A stretch of 64,000 nucleotides of DNA from Prauserella shujinwangii (GTDB lineage: Bacteria > Actinomycetota > Actinomycetes > Mycobacteriales > Pseudonocardiaceae), in NCBI RefSeq assembly GCF_003001955.1, contig NZ_PVNH01000014.1:62001-126000 (forward strand), written 5' to 3'. Shown piece by piece: positions 51,082-58,269 of this stretch. A program made the position numbers and the translations under genes. Position 1 is the stretch's first letter; each line of letters begins with the position of its first letter. Under the pieces are notes generated by a model. That model was not told where the DNA came from and made no database searches. It saw nothing but the letters and a program-made list of their open reading frames with translations.

Positions 51082-52323
51082 CTATCCCAGTTGGTCGCGG
51101 CGGCGGGTCAGGTAGGCGATCTCGGCGGTGTTGCCCGCGAGGTCGATGGCGCGGTCGTACGCCGCGCGGGATTCCTGGCTGCGGCCGAGTCGGCGGAGCA
51201 GGTCGGCGCGGGTGGCGTGGTAGGCGTGGTAGCCGGCCAGTCTGTCCGCGAGCCGGTCGACGGAGGCCAGGGCCACCTCCGGGCCGTCGAGTTCGGCGAC
51301 CGCGATGGCCCGGTTGAGGGCGACGACCGGTGAGGGGTCGAGGGGGAGGAGCTGGTCGTAGAGGGCGAGGATCTGCGCCCAGTCGGTGTCGCGGGCGTCG
51401 CGGGCGGAGGTGTGCACGGCGTTGATCGCGGCGAGGATCTGGTAGCGGCCCGGGGCGATCCCGGCGGCGGCCGCGGTGAGGCGCTCGCGCACCAGCCGAT
51501 GCCCCTCGGCGATCAGTGTCGTGTCCCAGGACCCACGGTCCTGCTCGTCGAGGGTGACGAGTTCGCCGCTCGCCGACACCCGGGTGGTGCGGCGGGCCTC
51601 GGCGAGCAGCATCAGCGCCAGCAGCCCGGCCGCCTCGCCGTCCTCCGGCAGGAGGGTGCGGATCAGGCGGGTGAGCCGGATCGCTTCGGCGGTCAGGTCG
51701 CGGCGCACGGGATCGGTGCCGGGGCCGGTGGCCAGGTAGCCCTCGTTGAACACGAGGTAGAGCACGGCGAGCACGCCGGTGACGCGGGCCGGGAGGTCTT
51801 CGGCGGCCGGTATCCGGTAGGGGATGCGCGCCGCCTTGATCTTGGCCTTCGCGCGGGTGATCCGCTGCCCCAGGGTGGTCTCGGTCACCAGGAAGGCGCG
51901 GGCGATCTCGGGCACGGTCAGGCCGCCGACCATGCGCAGGGTCAGCGCCACGCGGGCCGGCATCGCCAGCGCCGGGTGACAGCAGGTGAACAGCAGCCGG
52001 AGCCGGTCGTCCTCGATGGCGCCGGGTGGCTCGGCGGGTACAGCCGGGTCGTCCCACAAGGTCTGCGCCTCCTGGTGCTTGCCGTCGCGCTTGTTCTCCC
52101 GCCGGATCCGGTCGATGGCCTTGCGGTGCGCGGTGGTGGTCAGCCAGGCACCCGGGTTGGGCGGCACGCCCTCGGCCGGCCACCGCTCGACCGCGGTCGC
52201 GGACGCCTCGGCCGCCGCCTCCTCCGCGAGGTCGAGATCACCGCACCGCCTGGTCAGGGTGGCGACGATCCGGGCCCACTCCTCGTGGTGGGCCCGGGTG
52301 ACCGCCGCGCGGACGTCAGCCAT
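51082..52323 (-). CDS. ECF42-like RNA polymerase sigma factor with C-terminal extension
   Basis: A 413-residue ECF sigma factor. Sigma region 2 (WARIVATLTRRCGDLDLAEEAAAEASATAVERW) and region 4 (VALTLRMVGGLTVPEIARAFLVTETTLGQRITRAKAKI) are followed by a DUF6596 and TPR-like extension of more than 200 residues. That extension and an adjoining DGPF-protein gene are hallmarks of the ECF42 group, which lacks an anti-sigma factor. The ATG at 52323 is two bases after the DGPF stop; a GTG overlapping that stop is an alternative. Likely targets are the two matching promoter blocks at 52706 and 53449. Confidence 0.9.
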   Translation of the reverse strand: MADVRAAVTRAHHEEWARIVATLTRRCGDLDLAEEAAAEASATAVERWPAEGVPPNPGAWLTTTAHRKAIDRIRRENKRDGKHQEAQTLWDDPAVPAEPPGAIEDDRLRLLFTCCHPALAMPARVALTLRMVGGLTVPEIARAFLVTETTLGQRITRAKAKIKAARIPYRIPAAEDLPARVTGVLAVLYLVFNEGYLATGPGTDPVRRDLTAEAIRLTRLIRTLLPEDGEAAGLLALMLLAEARRTTRVSASGELVTLDEQDRGSWDTTLIAEGHRLVRERLTAAAAGIAPGRYQILAAINAVHTSARDARDTDWAQILALYDQLLPLDPSPVVALNRAIAVAELDGPEVALASVDRLADRLAGYHAYHATRADLLRRLGRSQESRAAYDRAIDLAGNTAEIAYLTRRRDQLG

Positions 52324-52325
52324 GC

Positions 52326-52649
52326 TCACGAGAACGGCCGCACCTCGATCTTGCGATCGCAGGCCTTCGACGCCTCGGCGGCGAGCGTGAGCGCGACGTC
52401 GAGGTCGGGGACCTCCCACACCCAGATCCCGGCGAGGTACTCCTTGGACTCCACGAACGGCCCGTCGGTGACCATTGCCTGCTCCCCCCGGTTGTCGATG
52501 ACCGTGGCCGCGTCGGTTCCCGCGAGCCCGCCCGCGAAAACCCAGTAGCCCTCGGCGATCAGTCGTTCGTTGAACGCGTTGATGGCGGGCTGCCTGTCCG
52601 TGCTGCCGGGATTGCTCTTGTCGTCGATCACCGAAACCAGGTACCGCAT
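52326..52649 (-). CDS. DGPF/YCII-related domain protein
   Basis: A 107-residue protein of the YCII/DGPF family: MRYLVSVIDD, EGYWVFAGGLAGTDAATVI and TDGPFVESKEYLAGIWVWEV, containing the DGPF motif. Family function is unknown; a small-molecule or redox role is suspected. Its gene directly precedes the ECF42-like sigma gene. The start is ATG at 52649, with GGAGA eleven bases upstream. The promoter block 57 bases upstream closely matches the one before the RibD_C gene. Confidence 0.87.
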   Translation of the reverse strand: MRYLVSVIDDKSNPGSTDRQPAINAFNERLIAEGYWVFAGGLAGTDAATVIDNRGEQAMVTDGPFVESKEYLAGIWVWEVPDLDVALTLAAEASKACDRKIEVRPFS

Positions 52650-52705
52650 CTGAAGATCATCTCCTGTGACTCGGGGCGTCCCTCGTGGACGGCCACTCAC
52701 CCCCA

Positions 52706-52733
52706 CCACGAACACCGATGTCCCGATCCGACA
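52706..52733 (-). promoter_or_regulatory. Putative ECF42-type promoter, copy 1
   Basis: Read leftward, TGTCGGATCGGG followed by GTTCGTGG. This 28-base block is identical at 25 positions to 53449-53476, and similarity continues about 15 bases further upstream. It lies 57 bases before the DGPF start. TGTCG-type -35 boxes are known for ECF42 factors. Confidence 0.7.
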
Positions 52734-52793
52734 CCACCGGCCGGACTTCTTTCAACTTCGCCCGTCCGCCGGACGGCGCCAGGCCCCGGCTGC

Positions 52794-53399
52794 CTACGGC
52801 GCGTACCGCGGGCGCCCGCTGGGCCGGTAGGCGTGGATCGCCACGCCCCCCGAGGTGGCGCGCGAGGTGACCAGGTCGAGTGCTGTGTCCGGGCCGGTGG
52901 CGGGGAACAGCCGCGTGCCCTGGCCGACGACCACGGGATAGGTGAGCAGGATGATCTCGTCGACCAGGTGGTGGTCGAACAGCCAGCGGACCAGGCTGCC
53001 GCTGCCGTGCACCTGCAGCTCACCGCCCGGCCTGGCTTTCAGCTCGCGGACGGCGGCCGCGAGGTCACCGGAGAGGACGGTCGTGTCCGCCCAGCGCGGG
53101 CCGGTGAGCGTGGTCGACGCCACGTACTTGGGCCGCGCGTGCAACGCCGCCGCGATGGGGCTGGTGCTGGGGTCTTCCATCGCGCCCCAGGAGCCGGCGA
53201 AGATCTCGTAGGTTCGCCTGCCGAACAGGAACGCGTCGGTGCGCTGGTAGATCTCGCCGAGGAAGGCCTCGGCTTCGTCGTCGAACAGCGGCAAGGCCCA
53301 TCCGCCGCGCTCGAACCCGCCTCGGCGGTCCTCGTCCGCTCCGCCCAGCCCCTGCATCACTCCGTCGACGGAGACGTTGGTGACAGTCGTCAGTTTCAT
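52794..53399 (-). CDS. RibD_C-domain dihydrofolate reductase family protein
   Basis: A 201-residue protein of the RibD C-terminal/DHFR-like family: MKLTTVTNVSVDGVMQG, DAFLFGRRTYEIFAGSWGAMEDP, then LQVHGSGSLVRWLFDHHLVDEIILLTYPVVVGQGTRLFP. Family members bind NADPH and reduce unknown substrates. The ATG at 53399 has GGAGGAAGGG upstream. It carries the same putative ECF42 promoter as the DGPF gene and so is a likely member of that regulon. Confidence 0.9.
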   Translation of the reverse strand: MKLTTVTNVSVDGVMQGLGGADEDRRGGFERGGWALPLFDDEAEAFLGEIYQRTDAFLFGRRTYEIFAGSWGAMEDPSTSPIAAALHARPKYVASTTLTGPRWADTTVLSGDLAAAVRELKARPGGELQVHGSGSLVRWLFDHHLVDEIILLTYPVVVGQGTRLFPATGPDTALDLVTSRATSGGVAIHAYRPSGRPRYAP

Positions 53400-53448
53400 G
53401 GTGTTCCCTTCCTCCGGGCGGCCCCCTGCGGGCGGTCGCTCGCTCTTG

Positions 53449-53476
53449 CCACGAACGCCGCTGCCCCGATCCGACA
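53449..53476 (-). promoter_or_regulatory. Putative ECF42-type promoter, copy 2
   Basis: The same block as 52706-52733, with three differences in 28 bases (TGTCGGATCGGGG and CGTTCGTGG read leftward). It lies 50 bases before the RibD_C start. Confidence 0.7.
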
Positions 53477-53509
53477 CCTCCGGCCGGATTTTCCACCGCA
53501 CCCGTGCGG

Positions 53510-53545
53510 AAGGCCCGCCCCACCGTGGCCGATGGGGCGGGCCTT
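53510..53545 (-). terminator. Terminator of the DUF6801-like gene (copy 2)
   Basis: AAGGCCCGCCCC (53510-53521) pairs perfectly with GGGGCGGGCCTT (53534-53545) around a 12-base loop, 16 bases past the leftward stop at 53562. Confidence 0.75.
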
Positions 53546-53561
53546 CCTCCGGGACGCCGGT

Positions 53562-54878
53562 CTACTGCTGTGGCGTCAGGGTGACGTCGACGGTGTTGCC
53601 CGGTCCGGCGACGAAGGCGCTGACGACGTTGTTCAGCGCCCCGCAATCGGTGAGCGGTGCGATCTCGTAGGTGCCGGAGAGGTCACCGCCCGCGAGCGGG
53701 TCGAAGCCGTCCTCCGACGTCAGCGCGATGTCGGACGGCTCGGACGTGCGGCAGTCGGGCGACCTGCTGATGGGGAAGCCGAACACGGTGATCTTCGGCA
53801 TCGTGATCGTGGTGGAGGCGTTCGCGGTGAGCCGGCCGCCGGTCAGCGTGCCCGTGGTCTTGCCCTCCTGCTGGAACTCGACCTTCGATCTGATCGGCAA
53901 CAGGCCGAACAGCCGGGCCTTCACGCTGGTCGGGTGCAGCAGCAGGTCCGCGGTGAAGTCGCCGCTGGCGAGGTCGAGCTCCGCGTCGATGCCACCGGTG
54001 AGCGGTGCGGAGGCCCGTAGCTTCGCGATGTGCGACGAGCCCTCCAGGCCGTAGCTGTACTCGATGCCACCCGGCGGCTCGGTGGGCTCCGTAGGCTCCG
54101 TGGGCTCCGTGGGCTCCGTGGGCTCGGTCGGCTCGGTGGGCTCGGTCGGCTCGGTGGGCTCCGTGGGCTCGGTCGGCTCGGTCGGCTCCGTGGGCTCCGT
54201 GGGCTCGGTCGGCTCCGTCGGCTCGGTCGGCTCGGTCGGCTCCGTGGGCTCGGTCGGCTCCGGCTCGACGATCTGGAACGTCGCCAGCGTGTTGTCCTGG
54301 CCCGGGTCCTGCACGCACTGCGAGTCGAACGTGCCCAGCCCGGTCTCCGAGCCGTCGGCCGTCCGCGGCGTCATCGTGAGCAGGACGTCGCCCACGCTGA
54401 TCGTGCCGTCACCCGCCTGCGTGAACGTCAGCGACGGCGCGTTGCCGGTCGAGGTCACCTGGAACGACCCCGAGTCCGGAATCGGCGTCGACGGGATCGT
54501 GGTCGGCACCTCCACCGGCAGCGTCGCCTCGGGCACCGTCACCGTCGACGACGCCAGCGCCGATCCCTCGACGGTTTCCGCGCCGACCAGGTTCAGGCCC
54601 TGCGTGGCCGTCTCCGGCACGGTCGCCACCGCCGTGATCTCGAACTCGGGCGTCGGCTCACCCACCTCGATCGTGGTCGGGATGTCGGTCGAGATGTCGA
54701 TCGTGATCGCCTGCGTGCCGATGAGCGGGAACGGACACTGGTAGTTCAGCGTCAGGGACACCGGGTCGGCCGAACCTGACCCGGCGCCTGCCAGCAGACC
54801 ACCGATGACCATGCTCGCCGCGGCGCCACCCGCCACGGTCCTGGTCACCAGCCGTCGCGTGCTCGGTCTGTGTTTCAC
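53562..54878 (-). CDS. DUF6801-like secreted protein with TEP stalk and second domain (copy 2)
   Basis: A 438-residue exported protein. The N-terminal domain (LTLNYQCPFPLIGTQAITID ... FDSQCVQDPGQDNTLATFQI) is strongly similar to that of the 49852 gene. A 60-residue TEP repeat follows, then a second domain ending in GPGNTVDVTLTPQQ. That second domain resembles the C-terminal part of the 58270 gene, which also ends with a GPGN segment. There is no sortase signal. The GTG at 54878 is chosen because GGAGGATAAT precedes it directly; the ATG seven codons upstream would place that site inside the gene. The signal peptide spans about residues 1-38. Possibly a cell-envelope lipid-binding protein (inference from the mce neighbourhood). 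Confidence 0.83.
   Translation of the reverse strand: MKHRPSTRRLVTRTVAGGAAASMVIGGLLAGAGSGSADPVSLTLNYQCPFPLIGTQAITIDISTDIPTTIEVGEPTPEFEITAVATVPETATQGLNLVGAETVEGSALASSTVTVPEATLPVEVPTTIPSTPIPDSGSFQVTSTGNAPSLTFTQAGDGTISVGDVLLTMTPRTADGSETGLGTFDSQCVQDPGQDNTLATFQIVEPEPTEPTEPTEPTEPTEPTEPTEPTEPTEPTEPTEPTEPTEPTEPTEPTEPTEPTEPTEPTEPPGGIEYSYGLEGSSHIAKLRASAPLTGGIDAELDLASGDFTADLLLHPTSVKARLFGLLPIRSKVEFQQEGKTTGTLTGGRLTANASTTITMPKITVFGFPISRSPDCRTSEPSDIALTSEDGFDPLAGGDLSGTYEIAPLTDCGALNNVVSAFVAGPGNTVDVTLTPQQ
54076..54255. repeat. Tandem 9-bp repeat, 20 copies (TEP stalk)
   Basis: Twenty units of GGCTC(C/G)GT(G/C/A) read forward, coding for Thr-Glu-Pro on the minus strand. Unit changes keep the frame, so copy number could vary and alter stalk length. 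Confidence 0.9.
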
Positions 54879-55418
54879 ATTATCCTCCGTGGTATCCATC
54901 GAGATACGAAATGGCGTGACACGACAATGTGCCCGTCGTGGAGGTCGACGGCGGATTTTGTCGAGTAGCAGGGAAACGCGGTCCGCCATTCCCTACTCCC
55001 GGGTAAGCTACCTACGGGGAAACCGCGCGGGCAAGGCTGTCTCCAGCGGAAACCGAGATGGCGGGCGAATTTGTCACGATTCGATACGTACCGTCGGTGC
55101 GCCTTGGTCGTGCACGACAGACTCGCCGGTTCAGCGATTTTTGACAAGAAATGCGGGGCCGTTTCGGCGGGGGATCACAGGTTCGCCGACGGGCAGGCCG
55201 GGGCGGGATGGAATTGTGCGGAACGGGGTAAACGCCGGTGCCGGGATGCTCACCTGAGCACAACGTGGCCGAGCCGTCTCCATCCGTGAAATTGCACTTT
55301 CAACGATCAGTTGACCGCCGTTCGGAGTAATGCTATTCCTTGCGAGTTGCTCGATTCGGCGCGGGCGGGAGCCAGGCGGTCGCAGCCCCGGGCTGGTGAA
55401 AGACGGGACGGTGCACCC
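54879..55418 (+). promoter_or_regulatory. Divergent intergenic region with the acyl-CoA ligase promoter
   Basis: A 540-base, relatively AT-rich gap with no supported gene. TTGACC (55311-55316), a 17-base spacer and TATTCC (55334-55339) form a good promoter for the rightward ligase gene, with a leader of about 70 bases. Leftward promoter boxes for the DUF6801-like gene are not clear. Short open frames here lack ribosome sites. Confidence 0.6.
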
Positions 55419-57497
55419 ATGACGGTCGAATGCGCGGTCTTCGACGTCTTCGTGGACCAGCCGAGGGCCGAGCTGTGGAAGATACTGGCCGACCCCGAGC
55501 GGTATCCCCGCTTCTTCCGCGGCATCGGCTCGTGCGAGCGCGTCGCCGCGGACGGCAGGCGGCGCACCTACCGGATGCGCGTCCGCGAGGAGGGCGCGGT
55601 CGTCCCGCTCGAGGTGGACACCGTGCAGTACCGGCGCGGGGAGCACTTCGTCCTGGAGAGCCTGAAGGGCGCCACCGGCTGTGTCTCGGTGCACCTGGAG
55701 GACGCCGGTGTGGCGGGCACGCGCGTGAAGGTCTACTTCTTCCGGACGGCCGTCGCCCATCGCGAGTTCGCCGAGCCGGAGATCCGCGCGTGGCTCACCG
55801 ACGGCATCCGGCGCATCGACGACCACCTCGGCGGGATCGGCGCACCGCTGCCCGTCTGGTCCCCGCCCACCCAGCTCAAGGCCGCCCGCACGCTCATGGA
55901 CGCGGGCGTGATCGCCCCCTCGTCACCCGCCAAGATCATCCGGCAGCTGCGCGCGCTGTCGCGCTGGGGAGCCACGCTCGCGGGCGGGTACCAGGCCGCG
56001 GCGGCGTCCGCCCCCGACGCGATCGCCGTGGCCGACGAGGAGACGCGGTGGACGTTCGCCGACCTCGATCGCCGCACCACCCGCCTGGCCTGGGGGCTCC
56101 GGGAGATCGGGGTCGGCGCGGGCCGGACCGTCGCCGTCCTCGCCCGCAACCACGCCGCCCTGCTGCACGTGCTCATCGCGTGCGGCAAGCTCGGCGCGCA
56201 CACGCTGCTGCTCAACACCGGCCTCGCGGGCAGGCAGGTCGCCGAGGCCGTGCACCGGCACCGCGCGCGGGTCGTGTTCGGCGATCCCGAGTTCGACGAG
56301 CACCTCGCCGGGCTGCGGGACGACGTGCTGGTGGTCGGCACCCTCGGCGGCCGCTCCGGGCGCAGGCGGGTCACCGTGGACGACCTGATCGCCACCGAGC
56401 CGGGCGGACCGCTCACGCCGCCGGACCGGCCGGGCCGCCTGGTGGTGCTGACGTCGGGCACCTCGGGCACGCCGAAGGGCGCGCGGCGGCCGACCCCGAA
56501 GGGCCTCGGCGCCGCGCTCGCCCTCCTGTCCCGCATCCCGCTGCGCGCGGGCGAGCGCATGCTCGTCGCCGCGCCCGTCTTCCACACCTGGGGCCTGGCC
56601 GCGGTGCAGGTGGGCATGCCGCTGCACGCGGGACTCGTGCTGCGCCGCCGGTTCGACCCCGAGGACTGCCTGCAGGCCATCGAGCAGTACCGCTGCACCT
56701 CGATGTTCGCCGTGCCGGTCATGCTCCAGCGCATCATGGACCTGCCGGCCAAGGTCCGCGGCCGGTACGACACCTCCAGCCTGCGGGTGGTCGCCAGCAG
56801 CGGCTCGGCGCTCCCGCCGAAGCTCGTCACCGACTTCCTCGACGCCTTCGGGGACGTGCTCTACAACCTGTACGGCTCCACGGAGGTGTCGGTGGCCACC
56901 GTCGCCGGGCCCGCCGACCTGCGTGCCGCGCCGGGCACCGCGGGCTACCCGCCGCTGGGCAGCCAGGTCGCGGTGCTGGAGCCGACCGGCGACCCGGCGC
57001 CGCCCGGCGCGGTCGGCCGCGTCTTCGTGCGCAACGACATGCTCTTCGACGGCTACACCGACGGCTCGGGCCGGGAGCGGCGGCACTCGCTCATGGACAC
57101 CGGCGACCGCGGTTACCTCGACGCGGACGGCAGGCTGTTCGTCGCCGGTCGCGACGACGACATGATCGTCTCCGGCGGGGAGAACGTCTTCCCCCGCTCC
57201 GTCGAGGACGCGCTCGCCACCATGCCCGGCGTCAACGAGGCCGCCGCCGTCGGGGTCCCCGATCCCGAGTTCGGCCACCGGTTGCTGGCCTACGTGGTCA
57301 CCTCGCCCGAGGCCCAGCTCTCGGCCGGTGACGTGCTCGCCTTCCTGCGTCAGCGGATCCCCCGGTTCTGCATGCCCCGCGAGGTGCTGTTCACCCACGA
57401 GCTCCCGCGCAACGCCACCGGCAAGGTGCTCAAACGACTGCTCGTGCCGCCCGGCGACCGGCGGGCGGCGGACGCAGGGAAGACCCACCGCCGGTAG
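55419..57497 (+). CDS. SRPBCC-acyl-CoA synthetase fusion (FadD-like)
   Basis: A 692-residue fusion. Residues 1-150 are an SRPBCC/START-like ligand-binding domain (FDVFVDQPRAELWKILADPERYPRFFRGIGSCERV). Residues about 190-690 are an adenylate-forming ligase with the P-loop LTSGTSGTPKGARR (about 343-356), YGSTE, DTGDRGYLD and the C-terminal lysine motif RNATGKVLKRLL. Ligases next to mce operons (FadD5 in mycobacteria) activate imported fatty acids or sterol side chains. The added lipid-cavity domain could hand substrate over from the importer (inference). The ATG at 55419 begins the SRPBCC fold; its ribosome site is weak. The 3' end overlaps the convergent GtrA gene by 148 bases. Confidence 0.87.
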   Translation: MTVECAVFDVFVDQPRAELWKILADPERYPRFFRGIGSCERVAADGRRRTYRMRVREEGAVVPLEVDTVQYRRGEHFVLESLKGATGCVSVHLEDAGVAGTRVKVYFFRTAVAHREFAEPEIRAWLTDGIRRIDDHLGGIGAPLPVWSPPTQLKAARTLMDAGVIAPSSPAKIIRQLRALSRWGATLAGGYQAAAASAPDAIAVADEETRWTFADLDRRTTRLAWGLREIGVGAGRTVAVLARNHAALLHVLIACGKLGAHTLLLNTGLAGRQVAEAVHRHRARVVFGDPEFDEHLAGLRDDVLVVGTLGGRSGRRRVTVDDLIATEPGGPLTPPDRPGRLVVLTSGTSGTPKGARRPTPKGLGAALALLSRIPLRAGERMLVAAPVFHTWGLAAVQVGMPLHAGLVLRRRFDPEDCLQAIEQYRCTSMFAVPVMLQRIMDLPAKVRGRYDTSSLRVVASSGSALPPKLVTDFLDAFGDVLYNLYGSTEVSVATVAGPADLRAAPGTAGYPPLGSQVAVLEPTGDPAPPGAVGRVFVRNDMLFDGYTDGSGRERRHSLMDTGDRGYLDADGRLFVAGRDDDMIVSGGENVFPRSVEDALATMPGVNEAAAVGVPDPEFGHRLLAYVVTSPEAQLSAGDVLAFLRQRIPRFCMPREVLFTHELPRNATGKVLKRLLVPPGDRRAADAGKTHRR

Positions 57498-57910
57498 CCC
57501 CACCAGCGGAAACCGGTCGCGAGCACCGTGCCCACCACCATCCCGGCCGTGAAGTCGGCGATCTCCTGCGCGGTCAGGGACACCAGGGGCACCCGCAGGT
57601 TCAGCACGTACCGGGACACGAAGGCGGGCGCCACGTTGATGACGACGGCGACGGCGTTGACCGTGCCGAACAGCACCGCCTCGTGGTGCCGCCTGCGCCC
57701 GCCCCGCTCGCGGAACGACCACGTTCGCGACAGCACGTACGACACACCCGTCGCGACGACCGTGGCGACGGCGAGCGCGGTGACCGGCTTCGCCGCCAGC
57801 ACGGACAGCTTCAGCGCGTAGTTCACGGCGGCGGTGACGGCGAACGCGATGGCGCCGACCGCGCCGAACCGGAGCAGCTCGCGGTGCCGTACGAGCGCGG
57901 ATCGGAGCAT
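57350..57910 (-). CDS. GtrA-like membrane protein
   Basis: A 186-residue protein with four membrane helices of the GtrA/DPMS type (LLRFGAVGAIAFAVTAAVNYALKL; ATGVSYVLSRTWSFRERGG; FGTVNAVAVVINVAPAFVSRYVL; TGFRWWGYRRWVF). GtrA proteins are linked to flipping or transfer of lipid-linked sugars. The ATG at 57910 has GGAGG upstream. The last roughly 45 residues lie antisense to the ligase gene and are not typical of the family, so the conserved protein ends near residue 143. Confidence 0.82.
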   Translation of the reverse strand: MLRSALVRHRELLRFGAVGAIAFAVTAAVNYALKLSVLAAKPVTALAVATVVATGVSYVLSRTWSFRERGGRRRHHEAVLFGTVNAVAVVINVAPAFVSRYVLNLRVPLVSLTAQEIADFTAGMVVGTVLATGFRWWGYRRWVFPASAARRSPGGTSSRLSTLPVALRGSSWVNSTSRGMQNRGIR

Positions 57911-58269
57911 GGCACCTCCACCGGGCGGAAATCACGCCGGGAACCACGGGCGCAGCCGGAAGCTACTGCAGGGCGGGCGAGAGCCGCAATCGGCCGGAAC
58001 CCGCCCGGCCCCCGCGAAGTCGCTTTTTGTCCGCCGCGCACAAGAATGACGCGGCCGATGTGCGTTCCGCTCGGAACACCGAAACTTCTTGGCTGCCAAC
58101 AACTTTGCCGACGGTCGTTGGCCGCTCGTGACAACAATCGGCGATTTCCGTGAGCGCGCGGGAATCGATGTCCCGAGGTCATTGTCGGGCCCTTGCGCCG
58201 CGGATACGGTGGCTCTCCAGTCGCCGCACGTAATGCGGTTTCCGATTCCTGTGACGCGGAGTGTTCCCG
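57911..58269 (+). promoter_or_regulatory. Divergent intergenic region with a putative mce-operon promoter
   Basis: A 359-base gap without a supported gene. TTGTCG (58182-58187), a 17-base spacer and TACGGT (58205-58210) are plausible boxes for the rightward DUF6801-like/yrbE/mce unit. GGAG lies eight bases before the ATG at 58270. Confidence 0.5.

Noticed and set aside
54076-54255. Possible CRISPR-like array
   Set aside because: Units are 9 bases, contiguous and coding, with no spacers and no cas genes nearby.
54064-54744. Plus-strand frame rich in Gly-Ser-Val repeats, resembling a structural repeat protein
   Set aside because: It is the reverse reading of the TEP repeat in the DUF6801-like gene, which has a signal peptide and a ribosome site on the other strand.
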